From positions 14,690 through 78,689 of the forward strand of contig CAITHY010000058.1 in assembly GCA_903892315.1 (NCBI GenBank): DNA of 64,000 bases, written 5' to 3'. Shown in pieces: positions 25,624 through 34,930 of the stretch. This DNA is from an uncultured beta proteobacterium. Lineage in GTDB: Bacteria > Pseudomonadota > Gammaproteobacteria > Burkholderiales > Burkholderiaceae. The notes beneath the pieces were generated by a model, which ran no database searches, was not told the DNA's origin, and was given only the letters and a program-made list of their open reading frames with translations. Position numbers and translations under genes: made by a program. How positions within the stretch are numbered: position 1 is the first letter of the stretch; every line of letters begins with the position of its first letter.

Positions 25624-27024
25624 ATGAAAGATAAGCCTAGCCCTTACCCAGATTTAGCTTTTGTTGATATCGAAACCACAGGATCTCATTTTGAGCGCGA
25701 TCGTATTACTGAGATTGGGATCAAGACCTTAGCTGGCAATGAGCTGCAGGTATGGGAAAGGTTGATAGATCCGCAAATCTTTATCCCCCAGAATATTCAA
25801 AGACTGACTGGCATATCGCCGGCAATGGTAAATGGACAGCCTTGTTTTTCTGAGCTTGCTACTGAGTTAAAAAAAGAGCTTGAGGGGAAAATTTTCGTCG
25901 CTCATAACGCTCGCTTTGATTATGGTTTCATCAAAGCCTCTTTTAAGAGGGTTGGAATTGACTTTAAGCCAAAAGTTTTATGTACCGTAAAACTATCTCG
26001 ATTGCTCTTTCCAGAGCAGCCTCGTCATAACCTTGACACTATTATTAGTACTCATGGGCTAAAAGTCAGCGCTAGACATCGCGCATTGGGAGATGCTGAC
26101 TTATTGCTCCAATTTTGGCGGGTTTGCGAGTCAAAGTTTGGGCAAGAAAAATTAAATGAAGCTATTAATCAGCTCATTGGTAATGCTAGCCTTCCTGCAA
26201 ACATTGATCAGAATTTAATCGATTCCATACCCGATAGTCCGGGTTGCTATATTTTTTATGGGGAGAATAAAACCCCTCTCTACATTGGTAAAAGTATTTC
26301 CTTGCGTAGTAGGGTAATGGGGCATTTTCAGGGGGCATTAACACAACGCAAAGAAATGAAACTCTCTTTGCAGGTACGCGATATTGATTGGATCGAAACG
26401 AGTGGAGAGCTTGGCGCTCTAATACTGGAGTCAAGGTTGATCAAAGAGCGTATGCCTTCCATGAATATCAAGTTACGTAGATCTAAGGATCTATGCGCAT
26501 GGAGTTTGTTAGAGGATTCGACCGGTATCCTTGCCCCCACTTTAGTGACTCATCATCATTTGCAGCCTGGGCTACAAGAAAATTTATACGGCCTTTTCTA
26601 TAGCAAGCGTGAAGCGCATTCATACTTAAAGGCAATAGCGAAGAAATATCACTTATGCGAAGCGTTGCTTGGGCTAGAGAAGCGGATTGAAGGTAAATCT
26701 TGCTTTGGATATCAGGTCAAGCAATGCGGTGGAGCATGTCTCAATCTAGCACCTATTGCACTACATAATTTGCAATTGAAAACGGCAATGGAACTCTTTA
26801 GAGTTCAGGTGTGGCCTTACTCGGGAGCCATTGCTATTAAAGAGGGTGGTGAAATGATTGTGCTTGATAAGTGGTGTTATCTGGGGACAGCTATTAATCA
26901 AGATGAGCTCTATGAATTGGCCGAATCTGGTGAGGCTGAGTTTGATCTTGATATCTATAAGATCGTCAAAAAAGCACTCTTGGGGCCCTACAAGAACCAA
27001 GTGATTTCGATTGGCGCGCACTAA
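25624..27024 (+). CDS. DnaQ-like 3'-5' exonuclease fused to a UvrC/Cho-type GIY-YIG nuclease
   Basis: The 466-residue protein joins two nuclease modules. Residues 10-175 form a DEDDh exonuclease, with D15 and E17 in 'FVDIETTG', D99 in 'HNARFDYGF', and H152/D157 in 'HRALGDADLL'. Residues 200-280 form a GIY-YIG endonuclease ('PGCYIFYG' and 'PLYIGKSISLRSRVMGHF', R230). A C-terminal region with 'CFGYQVKQCGGACLN' resembles the cysteine part of UvrC/Cho. Such fusions are annotated as DNA polymerase III epsilon-like or Cho-like; they probably act in nucleotide excision repair on bulky lesions. The stop codon directly abuts the GTG of the cryptochrome gene. Confidence 0.9.
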   Translation: MKDKPSPYPDLAFVDIETTGSHFERDRITEIGIKTLAGNELQVWERLIDPQIFIPQNIQRLTGISPAMVNGQPCFSELATELKKELEGKIFVAHNARFDYGFIKASFKRVGIDFKPKVLCTVKLSRLLFPEQPRHNLDTIISTHGLKVSARHRALGDADLLLQFWRVCESKFGQEKLNEAINQLIGNASLPANIDQNLIDSIPDSPGCYIFYGENKTPLYIGKSISLRSRVMGHFQGALTQRKEMKLSLQVRDIDWIETSGELGALILESRLIKERMPSMNIKLRRSKDLCAWSLLEDSTGILAPTLVTHHHLQPGLQENLYGLFYSKREAHSYLKAIAKKYHLCEALLGLEKRIEGKSCFGYQVKQCGGACLNLAPIALHNLQLKTAMELFRVQVWPYSGAIAIKEGGEMIVLDKWCYLGTAINQDELYELAESGEAEFDLDIYKIVKKALLGPYKNQVISIGAH

Positions 27025-28287
27025 GTGAAGACAATCATCTATTGGTTTAGAAATGATCTTCGTCTGGAAGATAACCCAGCATTGTCACAAGCCTGTAAAG
27101 ACGCTGAATATCTTTTGCCTATCTATATCCATCAGCCTCGTTTAGAAAAAAATACCCCATGGGGATTTCCTAGAGTGGGCGAGCATCGTAGGCTATTTTT
27201 AGAGCAGTCTTTGTATGAATTGCGAGCTCAACTGAAGGACTTGGGGTCGGAGCTATTTGAATTGACTGGTGATCAATTGAGTGTGTTTGAGAGATTGCGT
27301 GCGCAGATTGATGTAGATACTATTTATTGTGAGCAGATAGAGGCGCCTGAAGAGCTAGAACAAGTAGCGTTATTAAGAGAGGCTGGCTTTCGAGTAAATT
27401 CTATTTGGCAATCTAGCATGTTGGATCCCCAATCTTTGCCATTTGCTGTACAAGAAATGCCCGACATCTTCACTCAATTTCGCCAACAGGTCGAGAGGCA
27501 GCAGCTTCGATTCGCTAAGCCTTTAGGGGTACCCAAGAATATCCCGCCACCCCGATCAATCGAGAGGCCTTCTATTGAACAAAAGGCTGTGAATCATTCG
27601 CCTCAGGAATGCATGTTTCAAGGCGGAGAGCAGAGTGCGCATACTCACATCCAGCAGTACTTTGAGCGTCGTTTGCCCGACACCTACAAGCAAACGCGCA
27701 ATCAGCTGATGGGCATGGATTACTCTAGTAAATTCTCACCTTGGCTGGCATTGGGTAGTTGCTCGGCAAGGTCGATTGCAAAACAGATCTCGGACTATGA
27801 GCTTCGCTATGGAGCAAATGACGGAACTTATTGGCTTTGGTTTGAGCTTCTCTGGAGAGACTATTTCCGCTTTCTGCATTTGAAGTTTGGTAAAAAGCTC
27901 TATCACTCTAAAGGTTTAAGTAAGACACCTAGTAATCCTTTTGATAGTAAAAAATTCATCCAATGGTCGTCTGGTAAGACTGGTGAATCTCTCATCGATG
28001 CCGGTATGCGTGAACTGCAAAGAACTGGCTACTTGTCGAATCGCCTGCGTCAAGTGGTGGCAAGTTATTGGATTTATGACATGAAGGGTGACTGGCAAGC
28101 AGGCGCTGCTTGGTTTGAATCTCAACTGATTGACTACGATGTTTACAGTAATCAGGGAAACTGGTTGTATATTGCCGGTAAAGGCACCGATCCCAGGGGA
28201 GGCAGACCTTTTAATGTCTCCAAGCAAACTCATGACCATGATCCAGAGGGCGTATATCGCCGAATATGGCTAGATTCAGTTTTATAG
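27025..28287 (+). CDS. DASH-family cryptochrome / DNA photolyase
   Basis: The 420-residue protein has the N-terminal antenna domain ('IIYWFRNDLRLEDNPAL') and the FAD-binding domain with 'WFELLWRDYFRFLHLKFGKKLY' and 'SYWIYDMKGDWQAGAAWFESQLIDYDVYSNQGNW', a block typical of Cry-DASH. It ends with 'GRPFNVSKQTHDHDPEGVYRRIW'. DASH proteins repair cyclobutane pyrimidine dimers in single-stranded DNA under blue light and may act as photosensors. It begins with GTG at 27025, immediately after the stop of the exonuclease/GIY-YIG gene, so the two are translated together. Confidence 0.93.
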   Translation: MKTIIYWFRNDLRLEDNPALSQACKDAEYLLPIYIHQPRLEKNTPWGFPRVGEHRRLFLEQSLYELRAQLKDLGSELFELTGDQLSVFERLRAQIDVDTIYCEQIEAPEELEQVALLREAGFRVNSIWQSSMLDPQSLPFAVQEMPDIFTQFRQQVERQQLRFAKPLGVPKNIPPPRSIERPSIEQKAVNHSPQECMFQGGEQSAHTHIQQYFERRLPDTYKQTRNQLMGMDYSSKFSPWLALGSCSARSIAKQISDYELRYGANDGTYWLWFELLWRDYFRFLHLKFGKKLYHSKGLSKTPSNPFDSKKFIQWSSGKTGESLIDAGMRELQRTGYLSNRLRQVVASYWIYDMKGDWQAGAAWFESQLIDYDVYSNQGNWLYIAGKGTDPRGGRPFNVSKQTHDHDPEGVYRRIWLDSVL

Positions 28288-28360
28288 TCACTCTTTAGAT
28301 AAGTGTTGGGATGGATAATGACGTATACAACCATTTTTACGTTATTTTGGAATCATCCCC

Positions 28361-30562
28361 ATGGAAATTAAAGTCAACTTTCTCGATAAGCTTCGTTTAG
28401 AAGCAAAGTTTGATGACTTCACGGTTATTGCTGATCAGCCGATCCGCTATAAGGGTGATGGCTCTGCGCCTGGGCCTTTTGATTACTTTTTAGCTTCATC
28501 TGCCTTATGTGCCGCTTACTTTGTAAAGCTGTACTGTGAAACTCGAAATATTTCTACTGAGAATATTCGCCTCTCACAAAACAATATTGTTGATCCAGAA
28601 AATCGCTATAAACAAATCTTTAAAATTCAAGTTGAGCTACCGGCCGATATTTCAGCAACTGATCGACAAGGTATTTTGCGCTCTATTGAGCGTTGCACGG
28701 TGAAGAAGGTGGTACAGGAAGGCCCTGAGTTTGTTATTGAGCAAGTGGCCAATCTTGATGCTGATGCGCAGAGTTTATTGACCTTAAAGCCTGACCTTAG
28801 TGCTAGTACTCATATTCTTGGAAAAGATCTGCCGCTAGAGCAAACGATTGCCAATATGTCAGGCCTGTTAGCTAATCTGGGAATCAAAATTGAAATTGCT
28901 TCTTGGCGTAATCTCATTCCCAATGTGTGGTCATTGCACATCCGTGATGCCCACTCGCCAATGTGCTTTACCAACGGCAAAGGCGCAACAAAAGAGGGTG
29001 CTTTAGCTTCTGCCTTAGGTGAGTACATCGAGCGTTTGAGTAATAACCATTTCTATGCTGGCGCCTACTGGGGTGAGGATATGGCTAATGCAGAGTTTGT
29101 GCATTATCCCAATGAGCGTTGGTTCAAGCCTGGCAAGAAAGACGCATTGCCTGCAGAAATTCTGGATAAATACTGCCTGAATATTTATAACCCAGATGGC
29201 GAGCTACGTGCCTCCCATTTGGTAGATACGAATTCTGGCAATACGGAGCGTGGTATTTGTTCGTTGCCCTACGTACGGCAATCTGATGGTGAGACGGTGT
29301 ATTTCCCATCTAACCTCATTGAAAATCTATTTGTCAGTAATGGGATGAGTGCTGGCAATACCTTGGCTGAAGCCCAGGTGCAGTGCTTGTCGGAAATTTT
29401 TGAGCGAGCAGTGAAGCGTGAAATTCTGGAAGGTGAAATTGCATTGCCAGATGTGCCGCAGGAAGTGCTTGCGAAATATCCCGGCATTCTGGCAGGCATT
29501 CAGAGTTTGGAGGAGCAGGGCTTCCCAGTTCTAGTTAAAGATGCATCACTCGGTGGCGTCTATCCAGTAATGTGCGTTACTTTAATGAACCCCAGAACAG
29601 GTGGTGTCTTTGCCTCGTTTGGTGCTCACCCAAGTCTAGAGGTTGCTTTAGAGAGAAGTTTGACTGAGCTCTTACAAGGCCGCAGCTTAGAGGGTTTGAA
29701 TGATCTGCCACCGCCCACCTTTGCCAGCGAGGCCGTGACTGAGCCCAATAACTTTGTTGAACACTTCATTGATTCTAGTGGCATCGTATCTTGGCGTTTC
29801 TTCAGCGCCAAATCAGATTATGAATTTGTAGAGTGGGATTTCTCTAGCAAGGGCGAGGATTCCAACGCTAAAGAAGCCGAAACTTTGTTTGGCATTCTGA
29901 AAGAGATTGGCAAAGAGGCCTATGTAGCTGTCTATGATCAGTTGGGCGCAATTGCTTGCCGAATATTAGTACCAGGATATTCTGAGGTTTATCCAGTTGA
30001 AGATCTAATTTGGGACAACACCAATAGGTCTTTACTGTTCCGCGAGGATGTTCTCAATCTATCTCAGCTAGATGATGCTAGCTTAGCTGCACTCCTGGAT
30101 CGCTTGGAGAATAATGAGCTCGATGAGTATGGCGACATCGCTACATTAATTGGCATTGAGTTTGATGAGAATACCGTTTGGGGTCAACTTACCGTGTTGG
30201 AGTTAAAGCTGTTGATTCATCTTGCGCTAAGACAATTTGATGAAGCGCATGAATTGGTGGGTGCATTTCTTCAGTACAACGACAATACAGTAGAGCGTAA
30301 GCTGTTTTATCAAGCGCTAGATGCTGCCCTTGAAGTTCACCTAGATGATGAGCTAGGGATGTCTGACTATGTATCCAACTTCCGCCGGATGTATGGTAAC
30401 GCTAGGATGGATGCTGTATTAGGCTCAATCGATGGTAGTGTTCGTTTCTATGGTTTAACGCCAACCAGTATGAAGTTAGAGGGGTTGGATAGGCATCATC
30501 GTTTGATCGATAGTTATCGGAAGCTACACAAGGCAAGAGCTAGTAGCATTAAACCTAAATAA
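28361..30562 (+). CDS. OsmC domain fused to a YcaO domain
   Basis: The 733-residue protein has an OsmC-like domain at about 1-130, with both peroxidatic-type cysteines present (C50 in 'SSALCAAYF' and C112 in 'RCTVKKV'). A YcaO domain follows from about 150 to 580, with 'MCFTNGKGATKEGALASALGEYIERLSNNHF' carrying the ATP-handling glutamates. The C-terminal helical part of about 150 residues matches E. coli YcaO. E. coli YcaO (586 aa, no OsmC part) supports RimO-dependent methylthiolation of ribosomal protein S12. The fused form adds a thiol or peroxide function of unknown purpose. A nitroreductase gene follows after 14 bp. Confidence 0.9.
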   Translation: MEIKVNFLDKLRLEAKFDDFTVIADQPIRYKGDGSAPGPFDYFLASSALCAAYFVKLYCETRNISTENIRLSQNNIVDPENRYKQIFKIQVELPADISATDRQGILRSIERCTVKKVVQEGPEFVIEQVANLDADAQSLLTLKPDLSASTHILGKDLPLEQTIANMSGLLANLGIKIEIASWRNLIPNVWSLHIRDAHSPMCFTNGKGATKEGALASALGEYIERLSNNHFYAGAYWGEDMANAEFVHYPNERWFKPGKKDALPAEILDKYCLNIYNPDGELRASHLVDTNSGNTERGICSLPYVRQSDGETVYFPSNLIENLFVSNGMSAGNTLAEAQVQCLSEIFERAVKREILEGEIALPDVPQEVLAKYPGILAGIQSLEEQGFPVLVKDASLGGVYPVMCVTLMNPRTGGVFASFGAHPSLEVALERSLTELLQGRSLEGLNDLPPPTFASEAVTEPNNFVEHFIDSSGIVSWRFFSAKSDYEFVEWDFSSKGEDSNAKEAETLFGILKEIGKEAYVAVYDQLGAIACRILVPGYSEVYPVEDLIWDNTNRSLLFREDVLNLSQLDDASLAALLDRLENNELDEYGDIATLIGIEFDENTVWGQLTVLELKLLIHLALRQFDEAHELVGAFLQYNDNTVERKLFYQALDAALEVHLDDELGMSDYVSNFRRMYGNARMDAVLGSIDGSVRFYGLTPTSMKLEGLDRHHRLIDSYRKLHKARASSIKPK

Positions 30563-30576
30563 AGCCAGGGATCTTC

Positions 30577-31272
30577 ATGAAGACATTCACTGCTGCTGAG
30601 GCAATTACCTCGCGTATGTCGGTAAGAGCATATACAAAAGAGGCTGTCTCAAAAGAGATTATTCTCAAGTTGCTTGATGTATCTGCGCGTGCGCCTTCAG
30701 GCACGAATACTCAACCCTGGAAAGCCTATGTTGTAGAGGGCAAAGCCCTTGAAGATTTATGCAAAAAGGTATGCGCTGCTTATGACAGGATTGCGATTAA
30801 TCCTGAGTTGGCAAAAGAATATCAATCCGCTTATGACTATTACCCTACCAAATGGTTTAGTCCCTACATAGACAGACGTCGTGAAAATGGGTGGGGCTTG
30901 TATGGTCTATTGGGAATTACTAAAGGCGATAAAGACAAGATGCATGCTCAGCATCGAAAAAACTTTGAGGCATTTGGTGCGCCAGTTTGCATCTTCTTCA
31001 CTATCGATAAGGAGCTTGGTAGGGGTTCGATGCTTGACTATGGAATGTTCTTGCAGAACGTAATGGTTGCAGCCAGAGGTGAGGGCTTGGATACTTGCCC
31101 ACAAGCGGCATGGAATGACTATGCCAAGATCATCCTCCCATGCATTGGTGCGAAAGAAAATGAGATGCTTGTGTGTGGTATGGCACTGGGGTATGCCGAC
31201 AAAAACGCGTTAGTGAACACTTTTCACACCCCTAGAGTCAGTGCCGAGGACTTTACGACCTGGGTAAAGTAG
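30577..31272 (+). CDS. Nitroreductase-family flavoprotein
   Basis: The 231-residue protein belongs to the FMN-dependent nitroreductase family: 'AITSRMSVRAYTKEAVSKEIILKLLDVSARAPSGTNTQPWKAYVV' carries the FMN-phosphate contacts, and 'MLDYGMFLQNVMVAARGEGLDTCPQAAW' the second FMN-binding region. It would reduce nitroaromatics, quinones or related compounds with NAD(P)H. It is 14 bp downstream of the OsmC-YcaO gene with RBS AGGGA and is probably co-transcribed. A functional link to the YcaO protein is conceivable but not shown; the sequence resembles standalone nitroreductases rather than azoline oxidases. Confidence 0.88.
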   Translation: MKTFTAAEAITSRMSVRAYTKEAVSKEIILKLLDVSARAPSGTNTQPWKAYVVEGKALEDLCKKVCAAYDRIAINPELAKEYQSAYDYYPTKWFSPYIDRRRENGWGLYGLLGITKGDKDKMHAQHRKNFEAFGAPVCIFFTIDKELGRGSMLDYGMFLQNVMVAARGEGLDTCPQAAWNDYAKIILPCIGAKENEMLVCGMALGYADKNALVNTFHTPRVSAEDFTTWVK

Positions 31273-31407
31273 CTTTCATGGGTGGGTAATTTCAGTCATT
31301 TTTAGAGGGATTTGGCCTATTTTTCAGCCATTTCCCCAATTTCAAGACTGAGTTAAGTCTTTGAAAAACCTTATTTAAAGCCTGAAAATGAAGGTTTTTA
31401 AAAAATA

Positions 31408-31472
31408 TGTTGCTTTGCAACAAAAATATCTTGCTTTTGGAAAATGGCGATCTTAGAATGGTGCATCGCAAT
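31408..31472 (+). promoter_or_regulatory. Phasin promoter flanked by two TGC-N3-GCA dyads
   Basis: TTGCTT at 31431-31436 and TAGAAT at 31454-31459, with exactly 17 bp between, form a good sigma-70 promoter. The dyad TGTTGC-TTT-GCAACA spans 31408-31422, just upstream of -35. A second, TGC-ATC-GCA, lies at 31462-31470 at the expected transcription start. PhaR, the PHB-responsive repressor of phasin genes, is known to bind TGC-rich dyads; this layout is consistent with it, but phaR is not in the window. Confidence 0.55.
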
Positions 31473-31505
31473 ATAAAAACCCATTTAACCAATTAAGGAT
31501 AAATC

Positions 31506-32078
31506 ATGTTCCAAACTCAATTAAACGACCAACTCGCATCTGCACAAGCTAAAGCAATCGAAACTGCTAAACATTTGGCACAGGTTGCTGTTGAAAGCGC
31601 ACAAGAATTAGCTGAAATCAACCAAGCTGCCGCTAAAGATGCTTTAGTTGCTGCTCAAGATACAAGCTCACAATTGCTGGCAATCAAGGATCCACAGCAA
31701 TTAGCTAAATTAGCTCAGCCAGAAGCTGCTCAAGAAGCTGCTAAATATGCCGCTGCTTACCAAGCTAAGGTAAACCAAGTAGTTCGTAACGGTAACAAAG
31801 AAGTGGCTCAAGTAGTTGATGCCTCTATTGATGACGCACGTGCTGATTTGGTTAAGTTTGTTAAAGAAGCTACTAAAACAGCTCCTGCTGGTTCTGAGGC
31901 TTTTGTTTCTGCATTCAAAACTGCATTTGATTCTTCACTCCAACAGTTTGACCAAGTTCGCGCATCTGCAACTGAGGCATTTGCTAACTTTGAGAAGAGT
32001 GTTGATGCTGCTTTGGCAAACATTCAAGGTCAATACGCTGTTGCTAAGCCAGCAGCTAAAAGCCGTAAAGCTGCTTAA
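31506..32078 (+). CDS. Phasin family protein (PHB granule-associated)
   Basis: The 190-residue protein is alanine-rich, helical and without a signal peptide: repeated heptad-like segments ('AQAKAIETAKHLAQVAVESAQELAEINQAAAKDAL') are followed by 'AAKYAAAYQAKVNQVVRNGNKEVAQVV' and a basic tail 'AKPAAKSRKAA'. This matches the PhaP/phasin_2 family of betaproteobacteria. Phasins coat polyhydroxyalkanoate granules, controlling their size and number. The gene has its own promoter and terminator, so it is monocistronic, and it uses a strongly biased codon set, as expected for an abundant protein. A diverged, interrupted copy lies at 38923-39471. Confidence 0.93.
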   Translation: MFQTQLNDQLASAQAKAIETAKHLAQVAVESAQELAEINQAAAKDALVAAQDTSSQLLAIKDPQQLAKLAQPEAAQEAAKYAAAYQAKVNQVVRNGNKEVAQVVDASIDDARADLVKFVKEATKTAPAGSEAFVSAFKTAFDSSLQQFDQVRASATEAFANFEKSVDAALANIQGQYAVAKPAAKSRKAA

Positions 32079-32106
32079 TTAACTGAACAGTTAGTTTTGT
32101 TGTTAA

Positions 32107-32136
32107 AAAAGCCACCTTTGGGTGGCTTTTATTTTT
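32107..32136. terminator. Intrinsic terminator after the phasin gene
   Basis: AAAAGCCACC (32107-32116) and GGTGGCTTTT (32121-32130) form a perfect 10-bp stem with a TTTG loop, followed by ATTTTT. It can also act on the convergent nitroreductase gene. Confidence 0.9.
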
Positions 32137-32151
32137 GCTATGCTGACATGC

Positions 32152-32787
32152 TTACTTAATCCAAGTAACAAAGTCTTCCATCGGTTTTCTGACTTTTTTC
32201 AAGTTGAGCAACCAGTCCTCATCTGCCTTTCTGTATCCTAGCGGCAGCATCACAACGCTGCGCAAACCTTTGGCTTTGAGGTCGAGGATTTCATCGAGAG
32301 CTGCAGCATCAAAACCTTCCATGGGTGTGGAATCTACTTGTTCGTATGCGGCTGCAATAAGGGCGGTTCCAAGTCCAATATAAGCTTGCTTTGCAGCATG
32401 GGTGTAATTAGTTTCAGCATCTCTTGCGGTATAACCGCTGAGTAGTTTCTGGCGGTAGAGATCACCAGCTTCGCTTTTGAAGTTACGTAGCTTCTCAGTC
32501 ATATCAAATGATTGATTGATGCGATCGGCTGTATAGGTATCCCAAGCAGCAAAAACGAGCAAGTGAGAAGAGTCCACTACTTGGGTTTGATCCCAAGAGA
32601 TGGCTTTAATCTTTTCACGAATGGCTTTATTAGTAACCACAAGTACTTCATAAGGCTGTAATCCGCTAGAGCTAGCAGTCAGACGAATGGCCTCTAGTAT
32701 TTGCTCTACCTTTTCATCTGGTACGGACTTTGTGGAGTCCATTTTCTTGGTGGCATAGCGCCACTGTAGTTTGTCAATCAAGCTCAT
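32152..32787 (-). CDS. NAD(P)H-dependent nitroreductase, NfsB-like
   Basis: The 211-residue protein is an NfsB/FRase I-type nitroreductase: 'LQWRYATKKMDSTKSVPDEKVEQILEAIRLTASSSGLQPYEVLVV' at the N terminus and 'GLGTALIAAAYEQVDSTPMEGFDAAALDEIL' in the second FMN-binding part, with 'RSVVMLPLGYRKADEDWL' near the end. It reduces nitro compounds or quinones, probably as a homodimer with FMN. It is monocistronic. Together with the gene at 30577 it gives two nitroreductases within 2.2 kb, of different subfamilies. Confidence 0.9.
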   Translation of the reverse strand: MSLIDKLQWRYATKKMDSTKSVPDEKVEQILEAIRLTASSSGLQPYEVLVVTNKAIREKIKAISWDQTQVVDSSHLLVFAAWDTYTADRINQSFDMTEKLRNFKSEAGDLYRQKLLSGYTARDAETNYTHAAKQAYIGLGTALIAAAYEQVDSTPMEGFDAAALDEILDLKAKGLRSVVMLPLGYRKADEDWLLNLKKVRKPMEDFVTWIK

Positions 32788-32896
32788 TCTAATTTCCTTG
32801 AATTAAGTGTAGTAATAGATGGCACAGTGTAATTTATAACGGGAGCTAGTGCTAAACGAGCTAATATGTAGGCATGCAATCTCAAAAGACCGGTAC

Positions 32897-33253
32897 ATGA
32901 ATCAAATTGAAATTATTCGGGATGTCAGTGATGTGATGGATGCCCTAGGGGTTGCCGTGGTTTCCCTCGGTGTTTTATGGGGCCTGTTCTGTTTTGCAAA
33001 AGGCCTGGTCACCCAGACAGCCGATATTGCCTATAAAACCTTTCGTATACAAATCGTGCGCTCCCTCATTTTGGGTCTTGAGGTATTGGTGGCGGGGGAT
33101 GTGATCCGTACTGTAGCTATAAGCCCAACGTTGACTAGTGTGGCGGTATTGGGTGCCATTGTTTTGATTCGTTGCTTCTTAAGCTGGTCTCTGACTTTAG
33201 AGATTGATGGTCGCTGGCCATGGCAAGCACCTAGACCAGGTCAGTCAGAATAA
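32897..33253 (+). CDS. DUF1622 membrane protein
   Basis: With the start at 32897 the protein has 118 residues and three membrane segments, including 'VAVVSLGVLWGLFCFAKGL' and a second hydrophobic block ending 'IVLIRCFLSWSLTLEIDGRWPW', typical of DUF1622. A longer frame begins at 32849 but adds 16 residues of unlike composition, so I prefer the internal ATG, although its RBS (AAAGACC) is weak. The function is unknown. It is followed by a terminator at 33276-33305. Confidence 0.8.
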   Translation: MNQIEIIRDVSDVMDALGVAVVSLGVLWGLFCFAKGLVTQTADIAYKTFRIQIVRSLILGLEVLVAGDVIRTVAISPTLTSVAVLGAIVLIRCFLSWSLTLEIDGRWPWQAPRPGQSE

Positions 33254-33275
33254 CTATTATTTAGTCGCTTAATTA

Positions 33276-33305
33276 AAAAGGGAGTCGAACGACTCCCTTT
33301 TGCTT
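33276..33305. terminator. Bidirectional intrinsic terminator
   Basis: AAAAGGGAGTCG (33276-33287) pairs perfectly with CGACTCCCTTTT (33290-33301) around a 2-base loop. It separates the DUF1622 gene from the convergent ahpF gene. Confidence 0.88.
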
Positions 33306-33325
33306 TGCTGTCGATGGATTGCTGC

Positions 33326-34903
33326 TTAAGCAGCAATTGCTTCTTGTGGCTCAGAAACCGATGAGCGAATCAGGTAATCAAATGCTCCCAGTGATGCTTT
33401 GGCACCTTCACCCATCGCAATAATGATTTGCTTGTAAGGAACGGTAGTGCAGTCACCCGCAGCAAATACACCAGGGACAGAAGTTTCACCTTTGGCATCG
33501 ACAATAACCTCACCGTGCTTCGATAGATCAATGCTACCTTTTAGCCAATCAGTGTTTGGTAGCAAGCCGATTTGCACAAAGATACCTTCCAGCTCTATGG
33601 TGTGCTCAGTATGGTTGGTGCGGTCTTCGTAGCGCAAGCCATTGACCTTGCCATTGGCGCCCAATACTTCTTTGGTGAGCGCGCTCATGATGACGGTCAC
33701 GTTTGGCATGCTAGCCATCTTCTTCTGTAGCACTGCGTCCGCACGCAATTTACTATCAAACTCGATGAGGGTTACATGGCTAACAATGCCTGCCAAGTCA
33801 ATAGCAGCCTCAACACCAGAGTTACCGCCACCAATCACAGCTACGCGCTTACCTTTAAACAAAGGGCCATCACAGTGAGGGCAATATGCCACTCCTTTGC
33901 CGCGGTATTCTTGTTCACCAGGAACATTCATTTCTCTCCAGCGGGCGCCAGTGCTAATGATGACTGACTTGCTACTAAGGACTGCGCCATTGGCCAATTC
34001 CACTTCAAGGCCGTGATTCGTTTTACGCAAAGCATTGGCGCGCTGTAAGTTCATGATGTCAACTTCATAGCTCTTCACGTGCTGCTCAAGTGCTTGAACC
34101 AACTTAGGCCCTTCCGTTTCTTTTACGGAAATGAAGTTTTCTATACCCATGGTGTCCATGACTTGGCCACCAAAACGTTCGGCCACAATACCGGTACGGA
34201 TACCCTTGCGTGCTGCATAGATTGCAGCAGCAGCGCCAGCAGGGCCGCCGCCAATCACTAAAACGTCGAAGGGTTCTTTGGCAGAAAGCTTTGCAGCCTC
34301 TTCTTTAGGGGTTGAGCTATCTAGCTTGGCAACAATCTCTTCAACACTCATGCGGCCTTGACCAAATACTTCACCGTTCAGAATGACGGTTGGTACAGCC
34401 ATGATTTGGTATTGATCTACCAAACCTTGGTAAAGGGCGCCGTCCACCATCTCATGGGTGACATTGGGATTAAGGGCTGCCATTAAGTTCAGTGCCTGCA
34501 CAACGTCTGGGCAGTTGTGGCACGACAATGAGATGAAAGTCTGGAAGCTGAGCTTGCCCTCTAATCTAGTAATGCGATCAATCACTTCTTGCTCGACTTT
34601 AGCTGGGTAGCCGCTAGCCTGCAAAATAGCTAAAATGAAAGAGGTCATTTCGTGACCCATTGGTAGGCCGGCAAAAGTAATGCGAGCATCTTGATCAGCC
34701 TTGCTCACGGTAAAGCTAGGCTTATGTTCAGCTTGACCATCAGTTTTCAGACTGATCTTATCGGACTGCTCAGCCACTTCATTTAAGAGTTCAAGCATCT
34801 GCTTGGAACTATCGCTGTCATCGAGGCTAGCCACGAGAACGATTGGGCTAACAATCTTTTCAAAATATACCTTTAACTGGGATTTGATATTGGTATCGAG
34901 CAT
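33326..34903 (-). CDS. ahpF: Alkyl hydroperoxide reductase subunit F
   Basis: The 525-residue flavoprotein has the AhpF layout. An N-terminal tandem thioredoxin-like domain (1-200) carries the CxxC redox site in 'SCHNCPDVV', and a thioredoxin-reductase-like domain (about 210-520) has '[21 protein letters not shown]', the redox pair in '[10 protein letters not shown]' and '[26 protein letters not shown]'. It takes electrons from NADH to reduce AhpC. The length is normal. The gene lies 98 bp downstream of ahpC on the same strand, and that spacer holds competing hairpins. Confidence 0.95.
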   Translation of the reverse strand: MLDTNIKSQLKVYFEKIVSPIVLVASLDDSDSSKQMLELLNEVAEQSDKISLKTDGQAEHKPSFTVSKADQDARITFAGLPMGHEMTSFILAILQASGYPAKVEQEVIDRITRLEGKLSFQTFISLSCHNCPDVVQALNLMAALNPNVTHEMVDGALYQGLVDQYQIMAVPTVILNGEVFGQGRMSVEEIVAKLDSSTPKEEAAKLSAKEPFDVLVIGGGPAGAAAAIYAARKGIRTGIVAERFGGQVMDTMGIENFISVKETEGPKLVQALEQHVKSYEVDIMNLQRANALRKTNHGLEVELANGAVLSSKSVIISTGARWREMNVPGEQEYRGKGVAYCPHCDGPLFKGKRVAVIGGGNSGVEAAIDLAGIVSHVTLIEFDSKLRADAVLQKKMASMPNVTVIMSALTKEVLGANGKVNGLRYEDRTNHTEHTIELEGIFVQIGLLPNTDWLKGSIDLSKHGEVIVDAKGETSVPGVFAAGDCTTVPYKQIIIAMGEGAKASLGAFDYLIRSSVSEPQEAIAA

Positions 34904-34930
34904 GATGATTTCCTTGGGTATTATTTAGGT

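Noticed and set aside
28361..31272. Azole-forming RiPP cluster
   Set aside because: YcaO plus nitroreductase suggested it, but no precursor peptide, protease or exporter is adjacent, and both proteins resemble housekeeping types.
31816..32082. Leucine-rich plus-strand frame overlapping the phasin gene
   Set aside because: It is the +1 frame shadow of the Ala-rich phasin sequence; composition is an artefact of codon bias.
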